Source: Straminergon stramineum
Lineage: Eukaryota > Streptophyta > Bryopsida > Hypnales > Calliergonaceae
Direction of reading: 5' to 3'
DNA: 64,000 nucleotides
Assembly: GCA_963920665.1 (NCBI GenBank)
Contig: OY987270.1
Span: forward strand, 12,302,019 to 12,366,018
Shown in pieces: positions 1-12,520 of the stretch. Below the pieces are notes generated by a model, which saw nothing but the letters and a program-made list of their open reading frames with translations, was not told the DNA's origin and did no database searches. Both the position numbers and the translations under genes were made by a program. Positions within the stretch are counted from its first letter, which is position 1; each line of letters starts with the position of its first letter.

Positions 1-2295
1 TTGAACAATCATAAATTACAAAAATGCTAAAAATTGAAATTTCATTTTTGGAAAAAAGAAATTGAAGTTAAATTCTTTAAAGATTCAAAATTCATTCAAA
101 AGATCTATAAATAGTTTTGAAATTTTCACCATACACATACTTTTTACTCTTAATTTTTCGTATTTTTTTAATTCAAAAAGTTGTATAGTACATATATTTA
201 AAACACAAGTTTCTTTTGTCCAAAATCCTTGGGCCTTAAGGAGGTAACTACTCTTAGAATGAGATTTTACACTGTCCATGGATTTTTTTAAGCACTTAGG
301 TTTCTATTTTTTTTGCTAGCACATCCTGTTTGGGATGTTATTTGAACTTGAAAATCTTTATAAAAGTAAAACAATGAATTTTTTTTGAATTAGGATTCAT
401 ATTGAAGTTAGATGTCAAAATGACAACGCACTATTTCTTTATATGGTTGAAAGAATGATCATTTCAAGTTGATTACAAATTATAAGCACAATAAACTAGT
501 ATTTCTGCTAATGGTGTCTTCTTTTGAGTAATTTTGAATGGATAGTGTCTTCTTGAAAAATTCATATTTAAATATGGAAGGTACACATGTCCTACTGGGA
601 TTTGTAGTTAATTTTTTTGAGAACATGTGTTATCTTCCCCCCTTCTTTGGTTGTTTTTTCCCCTACTTTGGTTGTTTCTCCCGCCCACACACTCTAGTTA
701 GTTTTCCCTCTCCTTTCCCTACTTATATTTTTAGAGTGTATCCCCCCTCCCCAAACATTATGGGTTATATCCTTGGTCTATATCTATATACATATATGTA
801 ATCTATACATGTTGTATCCATAATATGTACCATATCTGTATTTGTATCATATCTAATATTGTATTATGTATTTTGTATTTGGATAGCTTAGATCACATCT
901 TAAAGATCAACGGCTTGTGATTATTTAAGCAATCGAAGACATTCAAGAGGGGAAGCATTTAAAAAAAATTAATGGCTTGTGGTTTTTGGCATTGGAAGGG
1001 GGGGTAACTAATGCAAACACCAGAAGGTGTTTGCATCTTTTGAGTAAATAGTCACTTGGATGCTACTTCTTTACCAAGCTCAATTATATCGTCAAACAAT
1101 AAGTTTTTTTTGGTCATAAATGAAGTTGGATTGAGAGTGACTACTATAATAGAAACACCCAAAACTATCAATATACAAGAAATTCAACATAGTTGGATGT
1201 ACCTTTTGCTAGAAAAAATATTTTTGTAGTATTAGCAATAGAAAATCATGAATTTTGAAAAAAAATCATAATTTTTGGATATGGCATGTATTTTCTATAA
1301 ATTTTTCAAAGTGGTAGCTCACTAGATCATTGAAACTCTCACATAGGAAGACCTGAAATTGAAACCTAACAATTTCAATAGTCAATCAATCAATAGTTTG
1401 TAAGGGGACAATTTTCATCCATTGTTCAAGGACACTTTAATGAAAGGCTAGGGACATTTCTAGGGAACTCTACTATACATGAATTGAAACAAGGAAGCTT
1501 TTGGATGTTTCTACCTTATCCAATGAAAATTCTCACTTCCTTTCCCAACTTCTTTTTAACTCTCAGGTTAACTCTTCATCTAAAATGGTCCACTATCTTA
1601 AATTCGAAGGTCTTCATTTTCTTAATCCTTTAGGAAAAAAAAGTCAATTTTAACAATGGATGAAAATTTGCCCCATCAGGAGTTAAAGTATTTAACCTTT
1701 AAAGAACAAACCCAAGTTACCCATTTCAAAAGGGCTTGATTTTGAGAGAATCTTCACCAGAGCATCACATTATTGGTTTGTAGTTGATAATAGTCTACAA
1801 CAAACCAACTTACATCTTGATGTGATTATCTTTGTCTCCAAGAAGTGTATCTACCAAGCTAAGTTTTGGGTTTCAAAATGCAATTTGAATGCATGATTCT
1901 TGCATTGGAAAGTTTGTTAAAATTTTTGAAAAATAGCTTTGAAATTGCCCATTGCCTTGATGAGGGCAAAAGCTCATCATTCATAATCCATTTGAAGAAA
2001 CTTCATCATGCTTGTATTAGAAAGATTATGAAATCCAATTTTGGACAACCTCTCCAAGACCCAAAATGTTATTCAAGGGTTAAGAACTTAAAATGCTTAC
2101 ACAACAACAAGTTTGGGAAGTTTCAGTTGGACCTTCAAGCAAGGATTAGTTCTAGCCAAAATGAAAACCTAACTACTGTAGATATGTGAGTCCCAATATT
2201 TTTTTGCCAAAAAATTGAGAGGGTAAGTATCAAATAAATAGCTATGCTACGAGAAGCTTTGCTGTATAGCACTACAATCATGGAACAAGGGAATC
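1..2295. other. AT-rich stretch without a recognisable gene
   Basis: Both strands read as AT-rich, homopolymer-rich DNA with only short chance ORFs. I see no splice-supported coding run, RNA gene or clear terminal inverted repeat here. Confidence 0.6.
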
Positions 2296-2558
2296 AAGAC
2301 ATTGATGAAAGAAACACATTCTCTCCTCTTTCAATAGCTGCAGTGAAGATAAACAATGACTCATCTGCCAGGAATTCCGGAATTCCTGGTGCAAAAATGA
2401 GGTCTTTTGCTCCGGCACTCTTCACAAGCCCGAGGGCATCTCTCGCTCGGCCTTCCCCCAAGGTTGAACCGCCTTGGCGTCCCTGGTTGTTTATTTCCTT
2501 CTCTTATTAATTGACTGTTCCCTGTTTTGCTTTTAAAAAAAAGACATTGATGAAAGAA
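2296..2558 (+). mobile_element. Small poly-A retro-insertion with 18-bp target duplication
   Basis: The 18-bp string AAGACATTGATGAAAGAA occurs at 2296-2313 and again at 2541-2558. The 227 bp between are richer in GC than the surroundings and end in an A run just before the second copy. A long direct repeat plus a 3' A tail is what target-primed reverse transcription leaves, so this is a SINE, a 5'-truncated LINE or a retro-copied transcript. Its 3' part does not resemble the 3' end of the LINE at 27110-38251, so a different source is likely. No open reading frame of note survives. A 16-bp palindrome-like stretch around 2373-2388 lies inside. Confidence 0.7.
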
Positions 2559-3669
2559 GAGTACCACTCTTTCATTTTCTTATTATTTAATTCCTTAAGG
2601 ACCAAGGAGGAGTCTAAATTTTCAAAATTGTAAAGAAGTATAAAAAGATGCAATTAAAAATAATATCTCAATAGTGACTTTCAAATAAAAGTTGAAAAAT
2701 ATGATAATTAGATTACATCCACATGGTTAGATCAATTATTGCACTTCCTCATATTTATCAATAATTTTTTAAACCAAAAATTAAAAGTATTTTTAATTCA
2801 ATTTGAGTTTAGATTAAATATTTGTACTTTTCTCGAGATTTTTTTCTTTTGAATTAAAAAACGTTGGATTCTAATTATAATGATCCCTTAAAAATTTATT
2901 TTACTTCTTATTTATTGAAGTCACTTTTTGAACTAAAATGTTTAATTTTAAGATCATACATGTATAGACTCCTTGAGCTATAGAATACATGTAAAGAAAA
3001 GTTTTGAAAATCTACACCACACTAATGTAAGAGAGCCAACCCAAGAATCTACAAACAAAATAATGGATTAAAAACAAAGATTTGGGTATTCAAGAGATGT
3101 TTGCATTCAAAATAAGGTAAAACAATCCATTGTGGTCAAATGACCCATAGCGGTCACCTAGGAAGTCCCCCCATTGTGGTTTTTTCTAGACCCCATCATG
3201 GATTTTATTAATAAATGAGATTTGGACCACAATCAATGTCTTACCTAATAGTAATGGAGTGATTAGTGACTGCATTAGGAACTTCTAACTTTTTAGTGTA
3301 ATTTCATTGTAGGAAGTGATTTTTTTAGGCCTTTCACATTAGAAATTATTGAGATTGCTTTCAGTGTGTAAGATGAGCATGATGGATACAAATTTTGTTG
3401 GTTTTGGGGTAGTCTACAAACTCTTATGGACCATAATGGGCTGAACACTTCAAAAATTCATAGCAAATTCATACTTTGTTAAAAAAAATATATAATTTCA
3501 AATGCTCTCACTATTTCTCACACTTGTGTTTATGTGGAAAAAAAATGAAAAAATTTCAGCCATGGCATGAGTACGAACTCCTAATTCTGACTGCAACGGG
3601 TTGTTTTACCTTATGCACATGTAGTCTTGTAGGGTTTAAAGTGGTTTGATTTTTGAGTAAGGTAGCTAC
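2559..3669. other. AT-rich intergenic DNA, nothing recognised
   Basis: No coding run, RNA gene or paired terminal repeat is visible. The sequence is AT-rich with scattered homopolymers. Confidence 0.5.
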
Positions 3670-3963
3670 TTAACCCTTAAATTTTGGGCTGGTAAATGTG
3701 GAAATCATACCTTTTGGTATTAAGCAACATCATCTACTTTAAAAAACACCCAAAATACTCATTGGAGGTCAAACTATTGTATAAGCTTTTAATGCTATGG
3801 CTCTTCCATCCCTTTGTTTCAAAACCCCCCAAAAAACTATAGTGTAGGATCTCTCCTTTTTGCACAAAATTCCAAGGATGAACAATTGCACTTTTGTCCT
3901 ACATAGGAAGATTCTTTGTCATTTGTCAAACAAAAAACTTCTTCAACATTGTTTAAGAGTTAA
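3670..3963. mobile_element. TTAA-flanked MITE, CCCTTAAA family (copy 1)
   Basis: TTAA stands at 3670-3673 and 3960-3963. The inner ends read CCCTTAAA on the left and a degenerate complement on the right. The interior matches the copies at 11398-11619 and 21479-21760 in shared words: a segment reading GACATCATCTACTTTA, a 'CATTGGAGGTCAAA' segment, and a 'GGATGAA..TTGCACTT.TGTCCTACATAGGA' segment. TTAA target sites are typical of piggyBac-type transposition; that assignment is inference because no transposase is present. Confidence 0.6.
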
Positions 3964-4224
3964 ACTTCCTCACACTACCTTATATTGATGCAAAACCTTC
4001 ATCTTTTGGTCTACTAAAGTTGCTTTCTTTCATCATTTTGATTCTATGTTGCATATGACAAGTTTTCATTACAAAAAAAAGTATTCCAAACATGAATTTC
4101 ATGCCTTATTGACTCTCTTTTGAGATTGTAAATCAAGCTTTTGTTAGGAAATCACACCAAGTACGAGTAGGGGAGTTTAGAGGATGCCCACTCTTGCTCA
4201 ACCAAAGTGCCACAGAGAGACACA

Positions 4225-4556
4225 CACTACAACAAAAAAATGGTAAAATAATGTGTGTTCAAAATCCAGTGTAATTTTTTTGACCACATTTTTATGTATG
4301 TGTATATGGTTGGCCTTTAGATTCTTTTGCAATTTCTGATTGCAATTTTTAGAATTGTGGGACACGTAATATACTATTGGAAAGTTCTTGAAAATAGCTT
4401 TCAAACCGTTTATTACAAGCCCCCCAAATTTAAAAATTGAAGTCAAAAATTGCAAAAGAAGCTAGCTATTTGCATAGTGGGCCTTCAAAAGAGTGTGGTC
4501 AAAAGAACCACACTCCATTTTGAGTGCAATTTTTTTTAACATATTTTGTTATAGTG
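4225..4556. mobile_element. CACTA-like MITE, about 330 bp
   Basis: The left end reads CACTACAACAAAA at 4225 and the right end is its near complement, ending TTTTGTTATAGTG at 4556. Subterminal stretches also pair (GTGTGTTCAAAATCCAGTGT on the left, its imperfect complement near 4495-4530). CACTA termini are the hallmark of En/Spm elements, whose target duplication is 3 bp; the flanks here (ACA and AAC) do not match exactly, so the insertion is old or the call is slightly off. The middle (about 4330-4440) resembles the hairpin modules of the hAT-type element at 29555-33777. Confidence 0.55.
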
Positions 4557-6091
4557 AACTGTATAGTCTGGCATGCCCCATATTTGAACAATATCTGGCA
4601 AAGAAAGCACCCCACAAGGTTGGATGGAACCGGACTTGCTTTGCACTAATCACCGCTCCTTGGACTAGTCATTATACAGAGTATTTCATTATTAAGATCC
4701 ATGGGACCAATGGGACCAGCAGTGGGACATAACATAACGTAGATGATAAAGAAGAGTAAGTTAACTTGGAAGTGGCTTGCTTTTCAAAGGCGTGCCTCAT
4801 GGTTCAGTTGTGTCTGTAATTGAACTTGATAGCCAAATCTGTGATCCACTGAGCATTTCTGAGGGACAACCAAAACAACTCATAAGGCCATACCATCCTT
4901 CCTCCCTTCCCTCCCCTTTAGCATTGAACAGATGGCAGTGAATTATCTCCACATGACAGAGCAGAGAGTGGCTTTCTAATTGGTCAGTGTTTGGGTGAGA
5001 ATCCAATCCGCAACTGAAGGGGAGGGAAGGGGAGGGATAAGTAAGCTTAGAATTTTGGAAGTTCCATTGTTTGTCAACAAATAAACAAAGAACTGATAAG
5101 GTATCTTAAGCTATGGCCACGTGGGAAACTGGATGGGGCCAATTCCTTGCTTGACTACTGTAAGTTATATAATAAGTTATTATAACTTCAAGTCCACCAT
5201 GAACGGAAGGAGCTTAGACGAAGCAACACACTGCCACCTGTACTAAGGTGGACCACTTGGAGCTCTTCAGTTGCTGAGGAGCTGTCAAGGAACTGCCACT
5301 GGACTACATTAACGTATGTTAAAAAAGTGAAGAGAAGAGAAACTGAGCGACTCCTCCCGCCATGTGCAATTGTGCATGCCCAGAATGGAATTAATTTATA
5401 GATCCCGCATCCCTGGACTCTGCCATAGAAAAGGAAGGGAAAAATATCTCAATTGTGCATGAACTGACGGAGTACTGATGGGAGTCACAGTCACTGACTG
5501 ACCAGCTACTGTAGGGTACAGGGTACAGTACAGGAGAAGTAGTCTACACCATTGAAGGTACTGTAGAAGCACCCAAATGCGACACTTGTTTTGGATCTCT
5601 TGATATGGAGGGAGTGTACAAAAAAAAAAATGATACGTGTGCATTTGGAAATGGATTATGAAACCAAACCAAAAAATTGGTTTCATATTTTTCCGAGCTT
5701 GTATGAATATTATACGAATTTCTGAAAAGTACTTCATAGATGCACCTACAGTGGACACTAGACTAACACCAAAGTGGGCACAGAAACACCCAAAAGCAAC
5801 ACTCTCTAAACTTGGATCAAGTACATGTGATTGGTTGCTTATTGGAAGAGCAACAACTTCTTCAAGCCCCACTTGTCTACTTTAGGTCCATAAGTGTTTG
5901 GATTTAGGTTGTTTTTTAGATGTCATCGAAAAAATCGTGTGATATTTAGGTGCTTCTACCTTACTATAGTTACAAACTCTAAGTCTGTAACACTAAATGT
6001 CATCAACGATGGGAAATGGTCAGGTATGAACACTAATTGTCAACTATGTTTTTATTTTTATTATTTGAAACAAAAGGGACAAGCCCAATGC
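4557..6091. other. Mixed-composition intergenic DNA, no gene recognised
   Basis: Composition is less AT-rich than the neighbours, for example at 4800-5000 and 5100-5560, but open frames are short, have no recognisable motif and no splice pattern I can trust. It could be decayed genic DNA. Confidence 0.4.
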
Positions 6092-6193
<102 letters not shown>

Positions 6194-6660
6194 TGCCACC
6201 TCAACTAAAGGCAACCATGTAAAAACAACATCCAATAACTAATCTCAATTCCAAGGTTGGTAGATTACCCCTTGAAAGACCATTGTTCTTTTGGGGGTCA
6301 AATTGGATTTTGGGTAGATATCTACAGTCTCAACTTTTGTCATGATTTTTTGAAGCATTTTTGAAAGATAAAAAATTTGATAAGCTCCATGGTAATATGA
6401 TTTTATTTTCAATTGGTGCCTAAAAACAAATGTTATGCCCAAATAAGCTCAAAATAGGGAAGACCGGGCAACAAAAAAAACATTTCAAAAACTTGATTTT
6501 TTTTCAAAAATATCTTTTCTTCATAGATTATATTTTTATTGAAAGCTATGGACAATCTTGTTTTGGGGGCAATCTAAGCATCTTCTTGAAAAAATAACTT
6601 GTAGGATTCATTTTTTAATGCAATTTTTACAATTTTTTGAAAAAAAAGTTCCATACACAA

Positions 6661-7048
6661 GGTAGTAGGCTTATAAACTGCTCATCTAGGGAGTAGTCTG
6701 CCTTTTCCATGTATTTCTTTTCATGGGAATATTTTTAGCTTATTTTTTAGAAAAAGATAAGTAGATGTAGAATGTAATACAAGTGGTTTCATATTTTTTT
6801 GAAGCATTATTGAATTAGTTATGACTTTTCAAACAAGTTGGGTCATAGGTCCCTCTTTACGACCCTAGGTCTTGCATGAATTGTTCACTTGAAGTTATAA
6901 AGAGAAATGGGGAAAGCAAGGAGAATGATTGGCTCTTGTAATAAATTATACTTTTTTTCTCGATCCATTCAAATGACTATCTCATGTCCATTTCAAAGCT
7001 AAAGTAGGGGTGATTTTGAATGCTCGAGTAGAGTTCGAGCTTCCTACC
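6661..7048. mobile_element. GGTAG-terminus TIR element (copy 1)
   Basis: The left end reads GGTAGTAGGCT and the right end is its near complement ending CTACC at 7048. The interior is alignable by eye over nearly its full length with 12015-12423, including GGGAATATTTTTA, AAGTGGTTTCATATTTTT, GAAGTTATAAAGAGAAATGG and GAGTTCGAGC. Flanks (ACAA/TTAT) are degenerate compared with the TTAA/TTAG flanks of other copies. Non-autonomous and non-coding. Confidence 0.6.
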
Positions 7049-7454
7049 TTATGAAAAATTTAGATTTTTCTTTTATCTTGTACCTATTTTTATTTAATAA
7101 AAACTTTAAGAATGAAAATGAAGTTTATTTCTTTATTTATCTTGGAATCTTAGCTCAATTTGCCATCATAAAGATTTAAACCTCAGAACTTTGTAGACAA
7201 TGCAAATAATTGAAGTTAAAAACGTTTAAAGTCAAATAATCTTAGTTCTAGAGTGTGAAAAAAAATTCTTCACTTGAAAAGTCATTATCTTGCAATCTAT
7301 ATTGTCCAAATTTCTGAAATTTATTCCACACATTCTCATGCTAGTTAGGTGTTAGATCCTATAGTTAGGTGTCCCCGAAAAAACTATTTTCAATTTTTTT
7401 TTGCTCTTTGCAATAGAAATGGTAGTTTTAAGTGTTATTTGGCAAAATAAGGCC

Positions 7455-7726
7455 TTGGTTCTTTAGGGAGGGTTGCTATTATGTGAGCATAGGAGTGTGA
7501 GCCCATGAGCCTACAATACTATACACCTATATTATAGGTGTATATACCATAGAAACCGTCTATGATTATAGGGTATATATGTTACAAATACCCATATTAT
7601 AGGTGTTTATGATACATACACCTTCTATAGTGTGTGGTATCTATATTATAGGTACCTATAATGTAGGCTCAATGCTCACAAGCTCGCATTCTTGGGCTCA
7701 CATACTAGCACCATTGGTTCTTTAGG
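7455..7726. mobile_element. MULE-like MITE with 13-bp target duplication
   Basis: The direct repeat TTGGTTCTTTAGG lies at 7455-7467 and 7714-7726. Inside, the left terminus GGGTTGCTATTATGTGAGC and the right terminus (complement of GGTGCTAGTATGTGAGC) form an imperfect inverted repeat of about 17 bp. The body is a run of short palindromes around TATTATAGGTGTAT. The length of the duplication is closest to Mutator-like elements (9-11 bp), allowing for a chance extension. A related copy was split by the LINE (27064-27109 and 38253-38440). Confidence 0.7.
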
Positions 7727-8963
7727 TGGTTAAAGCTCCATAAGGGATCTTTTTTTCTCCCAACAATTTGCATTCCCTCCATTCTACCAAAGACTTCCCA
7801 ACTCATCATAAACTTCTCAAAATTTCTCAAGAATTGAATGTTAAGTTCTGGTTCAAGATTAACTTGTTTAGTCATATTTGCCCAAGCAACTTTGTTGTAA
7901 AGTAGTCTACTCTTAAAGTGAACATTTAAGGGATGGTTGCTTTTTTGTGGAAGCTAAACTCCAGTGATTTTTTTAGGCGATTTGTCGTCAAATTGCACCA
8001 AAATGATGAACCTTGCACCACACCCTTAGAACATAAATAGGAAAATTTTAGAAATAATCACCAAAAAACTTCAAATTAAAAAAAATCTTAGAAGAAATTG
8101 CCAAATTGTGGATGAAAATAGAAATATGGATATATGATATGTGCTAATGTGATATTTTCTATCCAATACGTGGATGAATGTTAAAATTTGGAGCACCACT
8201 ATACCATCTAATATCACCACTACGACACTTTCCCAAAGATGAAAAAAAAACCTTGCTAAACTCTTTGAAACAATTTTCAAAAAATCTTCGTAGGAAGAAA
8301 AATGGAATTGATATGAAGTCCAAGTCGTTTCATATTTTTTGGACCTTTGTGATATTAGTTACGTATTTTTGAAGTTGAAACATAGTAGTCACCAAAAGCA
8401 AACCACCTCCTAAAATATACATTGTTGGTATAGTGAAGAAAGAAAAATGTACCTTTATGTCATGATTACTTTTAGAACACATGAACTTTTAGAGTAAACT
8501 AACCAAGTCAATCTTGTAAATCCAAGCTTGTTTGTTGAATATTTAGTCAGTACATTGCAACCAAATGATCTAGATACATATTATATGAGGAACGAAATGT
8601 GGCTAAATTTCTTGAAGCTCGTGGGCGGTCTTCATGAAAGATAAGTTGGTTAGCTTCCACTGAAATTGTCATCTAAGTCAAATTTCCACCAAAGAAACTA
8701 AACTAGGACCGAGATGGTTTACTTTATGCTCAATGAATGTCCAACAATTGTCAACTAAATGATTGAGAATTAGAGTAAATTACATGACAGGATAAATAAC
8801 ACTATAGACATCATGGCACTAAATTTCATCATGAGAGTAGTACACGGCTTTGCTCTTATCATCCTTGATTATTAACCATATGTGATTTTGAAGAACACCA
8901 TTAGATAAACTCTAATATGTCTCAAATACTCCTTACTTGATTGATGTTGGTATCTCATTAATC
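7727..8963. other. AT-rich intergenic DNA with a possible weak TIR element
   Basis: A weak terminal pairing is seen between GGTTGCTTTTTTGTGG near 7933 and the complement of GGTGGTTTGCTTTTGGTG near 8393-8410, which would define a roughly 480-bp element. Pairing is short and no target duplication was found. No gene is visible. Confidence 0.3.
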
Positions 8964-9112
8964 ATGTAAAGAAGGACTGGTCATCATGAAAATCATCATT
9001 TTTGATACAGTGTGAATAAATTTGTTGTAAAAAAACCAAAGTACTCATTGAAAGTTAAGCTATTGAGCAAGACCTCCCCTTTTTGCACAAAATTCCAAGG
9101 ATGAACAATGGC
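8964..9112. mobile_element. Fragment of the CCCTTAAA/TTAA MITE family
   Basis: Contains the family's marker words (AAAGAAGGACTGGT, a 'CATTGAAAGTTAAGC' segment and CCAAGGATGAACAATGGCA) in the same order as 11398-11619, but the right terminus is missing. A truncated copy. Confidence 0.5.
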
Positions 9113-9489
9113 ATTAGTGTCTGCAATAGCTTCACAAGGTTAAGCACAAACATTTTAATTTTTTTTGATAATGGGAAACACTACATCGAACTAAGAGCAC
9201 AAGGCTCCGGCGAAAATATTTAGATTTTTGATCTCTGTGCTTTTTCTATTTTAAAAACAAAGGAACCAGGAAACAAACACAGAAACAAAGAGAACCAACT
9301 TGAAAGGAAGGCCCTACGCTGGGTGACTCAATCAAAAACTCCCATCTTGGGATGAGAGAGGTTCCAGTGCATCTGTCTTTGCTCCCTGACTCCAAAGAAC
9401 TTAACCCCTCATCACCTGAAGTCCAAACATGTGTAAAAGCTGACTTGCTTTTCAAGTCCTATAAGTCTAAATCTCAGTGAGGTATGAAA

Positions 9490-10383
9490 ATCTCAACCGT
9501 ACAATATCGTAGTGTGGATGTTGTAGATGGTGTGAAAAAAATTTGGGGTCATTTGACCGTATAGATTGAAAGATTAGAATGTTTTAGTGTTGAAAAAAGA
9601 TGCTGAAATTTTCTAAAAAACACATTTGGAGGTGAAATTCGATTTCTAAACCTACTCAAATGAAAAAATTTTGAACTACAAAGTGATTCAAACCAAAAGA
9701 CAAACACTTTGGTGAAAAAAAATCTCATTCAATTGACTCATTGTGTTTGCAAAATTGTTTTGAAATGTCAAAAAACAGTGAAAAAAGTAGCAAAAAATCA
9801 CATCTATGTCTAAACCTCCCTCTACTAAAATGCTTCTCAGTCACTCATAACCTCTTGAATTCATATGAAATTTTAATCTTATAAACAAGACTAGTGTGCA
9901 CAACTTTTCCAACAAAAATGATTGAAAACAGACCATGTATGAAGAAGTTACAAGCCGCCAAAGTTCATTGTAATGCAAAAATGTTAGGATTTTGAACTTC
10001 AAATTGCTCCTAGACATTCAAAACAACTTGGATTGACATGAAAATTTTACCACAATAATTAGGCTTTGTAGGGAACAAAACCCAACAATTTTTTTATTTA
10101 TTGAAAACGAACATTTGATGAGAAAGATACAAACCCCCAAAGTTGCAGCCATTAGAATGTAGTGAGGTGAACTCAAATTGAACTTGTGAACTTTGAATGG
10201 CTCTCAAAACCTCAATACATCTTGGATTGATCTGAAAATTTTACCATTGAAACTAGACTAATATGCGCAACTTTCCCAACAAGTTTTTATTAAATTCCGA
10301 CATTGGATGCAAAAGTTACAACACTTTGAATTTTACTGCCAGACTATGAGAGGACACTTTTTGTCCCCTCTGGCGGTGAGGGG
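9490..10383 (-). repeat. Long TTAA-family repeat, about 900 bp, inverted copy
   Basis: The reverse complement matches the repeat at 14898-15799 segment by segment: a TTAACCCCT-type terminus at 10376-10387, then 'GTTGTAACTTTTGCATCCAA', and three diverged sub-repeats of about 180 bp centred on ATCAATCCAAGATGT. The left end cannot be placed precisely. No coding capacity. It shares its right TTAA (10384-10387) with the next element. Confidence 0.6.
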
Positions 10384-10805
10384 TTAAGGTAGACTAGCCC
10401 ATTTTCGCCATCTTCCTATAACCACCATCCTATTTTTGGCCCCATCTCCACCATGAAACTCACCCAAATCCATTCACTATTCTAACAATTTCAGTGCATT
10501 AATTCCAACTTGGGTAATGTGTCAGCCTTTGATTGGTGGATACTCCAGTGCTAATAGGTATATGTAATGGCGGTTATAGGTTTAGTATAGGACATTTATG
10601 ACTCTAGTCTAATGGCGGTTTTGTAATTTAGGCAGACCACTTTAGAAATTCATAAAAATTACAATTTTTATCGGAAAATTATAATTCCACTTGGGTTTGA
10701 TTCGTGAAACATGTGCACACCTCTGAAAAATATGTGCCCTTCCTAGAGTTGGTCCTAATATACTCAGATTGCGAATCAGGGTGGTAATAGGCTGGTCTAC
10801 CTTAA
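10384..10805. mobile_element. TTAA-flanked GGTAGAC TIR element (copy 2)
   Basis: TTAA stands at 10384-10387 and 10802-10805. The inner left end GGTAGACTAGCCC and the inner right end (complement of GGTAGACCAGCCT) pair over at least 13 bp with one mismatch and continue with partial pairing. The 414-bp interior is non-coding. The same termini recur at 25352-25568. Confidence 0.7.
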
Positions 10806-11393
10806 TCTGCAGCCAGACGCTGTCGAACCGCTTGAGAAACAAGCCTGCCTTGTCAGGGTAGAGTTCACACAGGTTGGAGGCTTGGAGCCACGCAAACATT
10901 TGGCTAAACTAGCATATGGCATTTCTTTTTTTATATAATTTTAAAACTAGCATATGGCATTTGGTCGCAGCATGATGGGCAATTGGCTGTTTCGATCAGA
11001 CAGAATAATTCTGGGTTGATCCCAACTGATCGCAACTGAGTTTAGTAAAAAACAATCAATATAATACTGTTAACTTAACTTATCTGGAGTAAGCTTAATA
11101 TTCACTTTCATTTCCCACATGCGGAGCAGTGACTGAGGCAACACATGCATCATATGCATTTCTAATCTACGATAATGAGTGCTACTCACATAATTAAGTT
11201 TCTAATCCTATGAGAAAGAAATGCTGGGCACCCTGGTCAACTGCCTCAAGTGCTAAAGAAAGGGTGACAGAAGGGCACCCCTCTGCCAATCCAATCCTCA
11301 AGTGGCCTGACTCAAAAAAGTTGCTACAGTTAATTAATTTCATCCCCTTGCTAAAGCTTAATCACTAAAAAGTTTGTCCATGCAAACCTTTTC

Positions 11394-11623
11394 TTAACCT
11401 TTAAAGGACGGACTGATGACCATGGAAATCATGGCTTTTGGAACCGTGTGACATCATCTACTTTATAAAAACCAAAAATATCCATTGGAGGTCAAATCAC
11501 TGTAGAAGATCTTCCCTTTCCACCCCTAATTCCGAGGATGAATAGTTGCACTTCTGTCCTACATAGGAGAATTCCTTATCATCCATCGGACACCAAACGT
11601 TCACGTCGGCGTTTAAGGGTTAA
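11394..11623. mobile_element. TTAA-flanked MITE, CCCTTAAA family (copy 2, full length)
   Basis: TTAA at 11394-11397 and 11620-11623 encloses a 222-bp element beginning CCTTTAAAGGACGGACTG and ending GGCGTTTAAGGG. The interior matches copies at 3674-3959 and 21479-21760. Flanking TTAA and CCCT-type ends resemble piggyBac-derived MITEs. Confidence 0.7.
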
Positions 11624-11906
11624 GTCAAATAGAGCAAAAAACAAAAAAAAAGAAAACAAAAAACCTTTTCTTAAGAAAGGAGAACTGAAGCACAAATAAT
11701 GAAAGCTGCCAAGCTGGCCAAGGGAAAAAGTCAGAACTGGCAAAACAAAAGCTCAAAACTTAGGGCCACTTCACACTACGGCACAAGGTCGAGAGTTTGT
11801 TGATTTTAGCCAATGAGATTGCAGAAACCCAAGAGTTCGGCCTCTTGAGCCTTCACACAAAGAGGCACAATCCAAAGTCCGTCACCCACTTGTTTGCCTA
11901 CATGGC

Positions 11907-11973
11907 GACAGACTCTCAATTAGAGTTTGGGTCTCCATTTTTGGCCGACCCAAACTCTAATCAAGAGTCCGTC
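11907..11973. repeat. Perfectly folding inverted repeat
   Basis: ATTAGAGTTTGGGTC at 11919-11933 pairs with GACCCAAACTCTAAT at 11948-11962, and the arms continue outward with GACAGACTCTC and GAGTCCGTC-type pairing. The loop is 14 bp. It probably belongs to a MITE whose outer ends I could not define; a GGGCC-CTTCACACTA-like end occurs near 11766. Confidence 0.55.
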
Positions 11974-12010
11974 AAGTGTTTTTTTTCAGAATCTGACAAA
12001 ATCTCAGCCA

Positions 12011-12427
12011 TTAAGGTAGAAGGCTAATAAATTGTTCATCTAAGGGCTGGTCCACCGTTTTCATGTATTTCTTTTCATGGGAATATTTTTATCTAATTTT
12101 TCAGACGAAGAGAAATAGATGTAGAATTTTAACACAAGTGGTTTCATATTTTTTGAAGCATTATTGAATTATTTATGAATTTTCAAACAAGTTATGTCAT
12201 AGGTTGCTATTTATGTCACTAGGTCCTCCATAAATTGTTCACTTGAAGTTATAAAGAGAAATGGAGAAAGCAAGGATAATGATTGGCTCTGGCAATAAAT
12301 TATACTTTTTTCCTCGATCCATTCAAATGACTATAGAGGTTGATTTAAAGACCAGTTAATGTCCATTTCAGAGCTTTAGTAGGGACGGTTCTTAATGCCC
12401 GAACGGAGTTCGAGCCTTCTACCTTAG
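12011..12427. mobile_element. TTAA/TTAG-flanked GGTAGAAGGCT element (copy 3)
   Basis: Element 12015-12423 starts GGTAGAAGGCT and ends with the near complement AGCCTTCTACC. Flanks are TTAA on the left and TTAG on the right. It is a diverged copy of 6661-7048 over its whole length. Confidence 0.65.
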
Positions 12428-12440
12428 ATCGGATGCCCTC

Positions 12441-12520
12441 CCTTGTTTATTTGTTTATTTGTGTCCCCATTGGGGTTTGAACCCTAGTCTCCACCATTAC
12501 AATGGGGAGTCTTTGCATTC
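12441..12520 (-). repeat. Possible tRNA-related SINE fragment
   Basis: On the minus strand a string close to the pol III B box (GGTTCAAACCCC at about 12473-12485) lies downstream of a sequence with weak A-box character, and the 3' side ends in an A/AAT-rich tail (the TTTATTTGTTTATTTG run on the plus strand). No target duplication was found. Low confidence. Confidence 0.3.
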
